The notes under the pieces: model-generated
Seen by the model: only the letters and a program-made list of their open reading frames with translations
Told to the model about the DNA's origin: nothing
Databases searched by the model: none
Part shown: positions 58,471 through 64,000 of the stretch, one piece after another
How positions within the stretch are numbered: the stretch's first letter is position 1
How the letters are laid out: each line of letters begins with the position of its first letter
Source of the DNA: Ochotona curzoniae
Taxonomy: Eukaryota > Chordata > Mammalia > Lagomorpha > Ochotonidae
DNA length: 64,000 bases
Direction of reading: 5' to 3'
NCBI RefSeq assembly: GCF_017591425.1
Contig: NW_024466412.1
Location: 1 to 64,000, forward strand
Made by a program: the position numbers and the translations under genes

Positions 58471-60829
58471 TCTTCCAGAAACAAAATTTTCTGGTTCTTT
58501 CTTTGCTGGATCTTATCAGATGGATTTTGCGCAGAAAATCTGCTTTATATTTTAGATTAACGTGGCTTCTACTATTTAGGCCAGCAATTCTTAGATGTGT
58601 ATGACTCCCAAGAACACACCAGCATGGATCCGGATCCTCACACATACAAGGTGAGCATTTATCCACTGAGCCAATATACCATGCCCTTAAGTGCAATTTA
58701 TACAAAGAAGAAAAAAAAATCACAATGATATACTTGTACCAGTACTCTTTCATTCCTATGTACTAAGAGTGTGTCTTAATCATATTAATGTTTCTGTAGG
58801 TTTTGTGATTTAGCTTTTGAATGGCTCTGTTGCACAGATGAAACCAGCTCAGAGCGTTTAAACTGACTTCTGCAGTTCAAGTATGTGTAGAAACAAGTAG
58901 AAAATTTATGCTTTGAACATTATCATTACAATGTAGTGTAATCTCATTTACCTAAGGTGCCCCAAACAGGAAAATTCACAGAGGAAACAATAGGGAAGAG
59001 GTTATGGAGCACTGAAGGGAGAGGCAAGTGCGCAGGCAATGTTTACTGAGTACAGCATTTCTGTTTGGGCTAATGAGAATGTTGCGCAAATACACAAGTG
59101 TGACAGTTACACATTGTAAATGTACACAATACTTAAAATTTTAAATGGTGGAATTTGTGCTGGGGTATACTTTAACACAGAAAAACTCACATGAACATTT
59201 GATTTTGTTGGAATATAGTACAAAGTCTTGCCATGGTTTTGTCCTCAGACTGGCTATGTACTCATTCTTGGATTCATCTAACAAAGGTGCATACATGTCT
59301 AGACATAATCTTCAGTTCATCAGGATCTCATCCACACCGCTCATGTTCATACTTCCTGAAACCCGGACATTCATGATCTCCACAAAAACCACAGGTCCTG
59401 CCAGCACAAGCTTCTGCCTTGTCCTTGTCCACTTCTATGTGTCCACGTTGTATATGGAGGTTGCATCCTGTACCATCCCAGAGGGCCTGCAACTGCCCAC
59501 ATAGACTCACAGGTCACCTCAGAAGCTGATAGAGGGCATTTGGCCACATCTCCATCTTTCCTGTCCTTTTGATACCAGATATCCAGTCTCAAGCTCCTAC
59601 ATATTCAAAACAAAAAACGTTTTCTAAAATGCTACACTGGTTATTGAAGACATATTCATGAGGTTTGCTCAAAGGTCATCAGTTTTTCTACAAGCAAATC
59701 TACTATTTTTTCCGTGTTTACTTTCCCCAGGTATGTTTTGCAAAGCACATATAAACAACATCATTGCATGCAAATGAGGACACACCCATGTGAATGTGTG
59801 TGTACCTTCTGATGACTTTGTCCCGTTCGATCTGCTCTCTCAGGTTTTGTGGTTCTTATCTGCAGGCTTGTTTAATTTGGGCTGTCCTTTGAAATAATGT
59901 GACTGTGTAATTGATGGATGAGGTAGTCTTATCAAGAAGCGGACTGAGAACCTAAGCACTAATAAGTGTGGCTTCTATAGTATATTAGCTATCTGGCTTG
60001 CTTAACAGGAGGAACTCACTTGGTTTGAGACCTGGTGATGGGACGGACTATTGGTGTTTTTGTCTTTAATAACGCAAAATGCCAGTCCTCATGCCGCTGA
60101 CACCAGGAAGCTCCATCTGTAACACCAAGTTAGCCCGACGCTCTGCCAGGATTTCACCTATCCCACAATATCCCATCCTCAGGTTTCTGGGCACCTTTCT
60201 GACCTTCAGCTTATCTTTACTTTACACCGAGAGTATGAAAGCACATCCGGAGCCTTGACCATTCCACAGGGCAAAAACATAGTAGGGCACAACAACAGAT
60301 CCAACAAATCTTGAGGCCCTAGTTGAGGTCACCTGCAGGGGCAAGAGACATGTGTGCAACTGCAAGGATGGCTTGGGGTAAAGTGCCAAACCCTGGCTGC
60401 ATCGGGTTTCCAGGATTCAGACACAGGGTCTGCTGTTTTCCTACCCTGACCTGACAAGTTGGGCATTATAAGCTACTTCTGACACACACTAACAAGAAGT
60501 CAAATCAAAGTGTCCAGTGGCCAAGAACAAGAACTCCCATATGAGATACACTCATCCCTAATGGCTTCTTAACAAACTGTGTCACAATGTCCATCCTTAT
60601 TTTTTGTTTTTATGCTAACATGCCATGTGACAATGACTATTATCAAGAGAATGGATAGCAAGTTCTGCTATTTTGTGAGTGAAAGGGAATTCTTGAGTAT
60701 GTTTGGTGGGAACGTAAATTAAAACAGCCATTATGGCACAGAGGCTAAAGCCACCTTATGAGTTTAAAAATGAACAAAAATACACACAGTGGTAATTCAA
60801 TATAGCATTTTTATTAAAATGTTAAACAC
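58471..60829. other. Unassigned
   Basis: No gene or clear repeat. 58590-58690 may be a partial tRNA-derived SINE (GAGCATTTATCCACTGAGCCAATATACC). The strand-opposed frames at 59145-59592 overlap each other and match nothing I know. Confidence 0.35.
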
Positions 60830-62960
60830 TTGACAAATGATGAAATGTTTTTGCTCTATGGTGTTCTAATCATTTACCTAATACACAAGTGTTACTTGTT
60901 TCAAAACAGGAAGAATCAAATGATTATACCCCTTCTCTCAGAGAAAGACAGCCCCACTCCAACAAATAGAAAAGTTAAGCTGGGTGATTTTAAGAGGGTG
61001 CTCCCACCCTGCTTCTGCTCTCTGAAGCTTGAAATCTGGAGGCAACATGGTTTTCCAGCATCAACACTTTCCTCTTCCTCTCATGAGGTGGAATAGTCCT
61101 TGATCTTGCCCTGCTCTTGGTCAACTCAGATTGTTGATAAATGGCCTTGACCTTTCCTGTGTCCTCGGATCCCCAGCAGACAAGAATGTGCAGATGCAAC
61201 TTACCTACTGCCCCCACAAGAGCAGTAAGTCATGCCACACAATACAGAGAATTACTTCAGCTGGTAGAGCACTTGCTCAGCAGCCAGGAGATAGGGAATG
61301 AACATCCACATTCTACATGCTTGCCCCAACAGGCAGAAGGAAGGACAGGGACAACTGCTTGCATGTCCACTTTATGCCTGTTTCCTCCTGTGCAATGGCT
61401 AAAAATGCAGCACAGACCTGGAGAACACAAGGCAAAGCCACCATACTATGGAAATGATGGCCCCTTCTGGTCAAGGGATGTGAAAGCTAAGCACAAAGTG
61501 CACTAAGTGACCGTCAGGAAGGTTAAATCGAGGGAGCAAACCCTTAAGGAGGATGTCCTTGTGAACTCTTTGTGCAGAGCTCTGCCCAGGTTACATGTGA
61601 TTTAGAATGTATACATCACATTTTAAGAACAAACAATTAACAAACCAGTAGGGATGCACAGTGATTAATACCTAACACATTGTCATGTGGATCAATCACT
61701 GTGATTGCAGGTTACATTTCTTAAATACATATTTCAAATCAACAGAAGACTTCTGAAGTCAAATCAATGAATTCTAACAATTCAAAGAAAACAGTCATCA
61801 CCTTCACCTCTTTCCTTATCCTTCCTAGAAACTTATTGTTCTGAGAACTATTGCTTAATTCCTGGCTCTAATGATGGGTACCCACAATAGGATATTTCAT
61901 GGAACTATAAAGTGATTCCAAGTATCTTCAATTGTCAGAAATAATTATTACCATTTTGCTAAAAGAATCTTGTTCCTGAGGTTGTTGAAAGCACTTCATT
62001 CCACATGATTTCACTTTCTCTGCAGCCAAGGCTCCGTATTATAAGGGGCAGTTTTAGGTATTTAATATGTGCTGAAGTACCCATCACCTAAAATTAACCT
62101 CTGTAGATTGTTTATATTGTGGTATCAAAACATGCAGTCTAGAATAACAACAAAGAATTTATATTTTTGGCCAAGGCTCCCCATAATACTAATGCTAATG
62201 ATGGTATTGTTTCAATTTTCTTTTTCATATTCATTTTGGTGCAAAACTGTGTCTGACTTGCTTCTCTATTACTTTGTAAAAGGTGTTTGAAAGAATTTAG
62301 CATATCAATTTATTTGCAAAATGCTAAAATCACTATTTCATTAACCAAGCAATTAATTTTTTTCTAAAAAATAATTTTTATTTCATTGGTCAAATGACAG
62401 CAAACACTGAAATGATCTAAATGTTGAAGAGGAAAACTATCCACAATGAATAGACTCTTAACCAGCAGAAATATTGACTAGAAACACTTGAGTCAGAAGT
62501 TTCTTAGGAACTAATGTTTCCTATGTTAGCCAAAAAAGAAAAATATCTTTGCATCGCATTCTGTACTAGAACCATGAATAACAGGCAATACTCAAAATGA
62601 AAAAGAGTAAAAAATTATTAACAAACCTTTTTGACACTTGATAAAATTATGTCACAGTTTCAACTTAGACAACATGTATATTTCATTTTTCCTGAGCTAA
62701 CATAGAATAATTACTTAATTTGAGAATAACAAGAACCTATGCATGATCTTTATTCAATATGAGCCTTATTTTAGAGAAATATGATCAATTATAAAATAAA
62801 AGTTTTTGCAAACATAAAAAATTGTGAATGTTTTCATAGGATGGTATCAGCAGTCAGATACTTTTCCATGCAGAGAAAGAGTAGCCTGAACCAGGATATC
62901 TTGTGAAAAGGATGTGCGCCTGTAGACGATGTGTGCCTGTAAAGAAAGCCTTTCTCTGCT
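60830..62960. other. Unassigned; weak tRNA-like phrase at 61258-61330
   Basis: No gene recognised. TTCAGCTGGTAGAGCACTTGCTCAGC at 61256-61281 resembles a tRNA D-arm region (A-box), but I see no B-box or cloverleaf, so it may be an old tRNA-derived remnant. Confidence 0.3.
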
Positions 62961-63083
62961 AATCTTATGTTTAAAGGACGCCATAGCAAATATCCAATGA
63001 GCCCCAGGAATTTGTTAAAATTTTTTTTTTCTATTTCAGCCCTGCAAAATCTCTCTCTCACTCTTGGGTTGTGTGTTTATGTG

Positions 63084-63127
<44 letters not shown>
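63084..63127. repeat. (TG)n microsatellite
   Basis: Over 40 bases of TG repeat with TGTTTATGTG interruptions on both sides. Confidence 0.95.
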
Positions 63128-63129
<2 letters not shown>

Positions 63130-63133
<4 letters not shown>

Positions 63134-63498
63134 TTATGTGTGGATAGGTGGGTTTTTTGGAGTGTGTGTTGCAAACTTATGGACTCTGTTTTTTTTCTGT
63201 TATTGCACTTTTATTGACCCTCAGAATGCTGAATAACCTACAGTCCCAACTGTATAAGCAAGAAGAATAAAACCACACAGCAGAGATATCAGAATGGAAA
63301 ACTGGGAGGATCTGTATTTTCCAATTCCTGGAAACCCTGAAAAGAGATAGATTGCTTGGTATCAAAATTTCTTAAACTGAAGTTCAATTGCATAAGACTT
63401 GATGAATTTAATATTGTGTTGAATGCAGGAAAAGGCAATCCCTCAATACACATTGTATTACCTGAAAGAATATGTTTGGAAGCAGTTCCCTTATCTTC
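63130..63498. other. 3' flank of the V1R gene
   Basis: Downstream of the V1R stop on the minus strand. No AATAAA close to the stop was identified with confidence; the UTR end is unknown. Confidence 0.4.
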
Positions 63499-64000
63499 TC
63501 AGTTAGCACTCCAGCATGCAGTGATACGAATATCCCTGCTGATCAGAACAAAGGGGCTGAGACAGGAAAAACCCAGTTCGAGGAACTTTTTGGTATTTAT
63601 TATTGCTGATTCCTCTGACAATGTGATTCCTGTGTAGAGGGAGAAAATTAAATCTGCCCAATAAGACAACAGGAAACAGGTCATGAGAATGAGTGTACTC
63701 TGAGTGGCTCTGATCTCTGGGCTGGGATATTTGGCACATCTGGAGCTCTGGAGGTAGAGGACACGCTTGTGATGTTTGTACAGATAGAGAGCCATGTACC
63801 CACTGCTCCAGCCCATGAGACTCTGAAAGGTGAGGTCTCGAAGAGCCATGAGACAGAGGAAGAGCCACCTGATGATTTGTGGAGCTGGCAGCATGTAGCA
63901 ATATCCAAAGTACATTCTAACAGCAGATCTGTTCACATTGTTGCTTATTGTGATATAGTGGAGCAAGTTAGAGCTTATGAGAAAGCTAAAGACCCAGAAG
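63499..64000 (-). CDS. Vomeronasal type-1 receptor (V1R), C-terminal half, 5' end beyond window
   Basis: V1Rs are seven-transmembrane G-protein-coupled receptors of vomeronasal sensory neurons that detect pheromone-like chemicals. The frame is open from the window edge to the TGA at 63499-63501, 166 codons. That is about half of a usual 300-320-residue, single-exon V1R, so it covers roughly TM4 to the C-terminus. Visible features are FWVFSFLIS (TM4), FGYC in the second extracellular loop, GYMALYLYKHHKRVLYLQ (end of TM5 and third inner loop), SPEIRATQSTLILMTCFLLS YWADLIF split across TM6, and SPFVLIS (TM7), then a short tail RDIRITACWSAN. No stop or frameshift is seen here. Whether the N-terminal half is intact cannot be judged. 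It is not clear which V1R subfamily it belongs to. No gene symbol is assigned. Confidence 0.9.
   Translation of the reverse strand, partial: FWVFSFLISSNLLHYITISNNVNRSAVRMYFGYCYMLPAPQIIRWLFLCLMALRDLTFQSLMGWSSGYMALYLYKHHKRVLYLQSSRCAKYPSPEIRATQSTLILMTCFLLSYWADLIFSLYTGITLSEESAIINTKKFLELGFSCLSPFVLISRDIRITACWSAN

Noticed and set aside
61256..61330. Functional tRNA gene
   Set aside because: Only a D-arm-like phrase is present; no B-box or acceptor pairing could be found.
63503..63908. Two additional minus-strand frames overlapping the V1R
   Set aside because: They are alternative-frame shadows of the V1R coding sequence.

Overview
The window is mammalian, repeat-dominated, AT-rich intergenic DNA, almost certainly from a lagomorph and most likely a pika (Ochotona). 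The key evidence is about 28 copies of a tRNA-derived SINE with the layout of the lagomorph C-repeat (CSINE): pol III A-box and B-box, an internal CATATGGG block, a CT-rich stretch, and an AATAAA-rich tail. The youngest copies (27746-28070 and 33161-33493) differ from the rabbit CSINE consensus as I remember it, which is why I favour pika. LINE-1 pieces are everywhere, and two share a young 3' end at roughly 97% identity by eye.

Layout. 1-6400: L1 debris (an antisense ORF2 endonuclease start, an ORF2 piece in the other orientation, and GC-rich modules that look like L1 5' regions), closed by a sense L1 3' end. 6400-14560: SINEs, a (TG)n microsatellite, then a long degenerate tandem array built on TTATGACATCACAAT-like units. 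Three SINEs and a twin-primed (5'-inverted) L1 with clear target-site duplications interrupt the array. 14560-29430: single-copy-looking DNA with old L1 and SINE pieces and a small CpG-retaining, promoter-like island near 23.7 kb. 29885-31780: an antisense processed copy of the PAN3 N-terminal region carrying a premature stop. 32-46 kb: SINEs, L1 pieces, a protein-like exon fragment at 39.4-39.7 kb, a probable LTR near 41 kb, a second young L1 3' end with its duplications, and a 600-bp TA-rich tract. 46.7-55.5 kb: an antisense L1 composite, then the same degenerate array in the opposite orientation, hosting a 263-bp solo LTR. 56-63 kb: old repeats and unassigned DNA. 63499-64000: the 3' half of a vomeronasal type-1 receptor (V1R) gene on the minus strand, cut by the window edge.

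There is no operon-like or pathway organisation. The only apparently intact protein-coding sequence is the V1R fragment; the other long open frames lie in repeats or have no homology I recognise. The most unusual elements are the pair of oppositely oriented degenerate arrays with a CRE-like core, the NRF1/RFX-like island with a splice-donor candidate, and the PAN3 retrocopy whose 3' part does not follow PAN3. I did not find a convincing new biological system. Identities rest on recognition by eye, with no database search.
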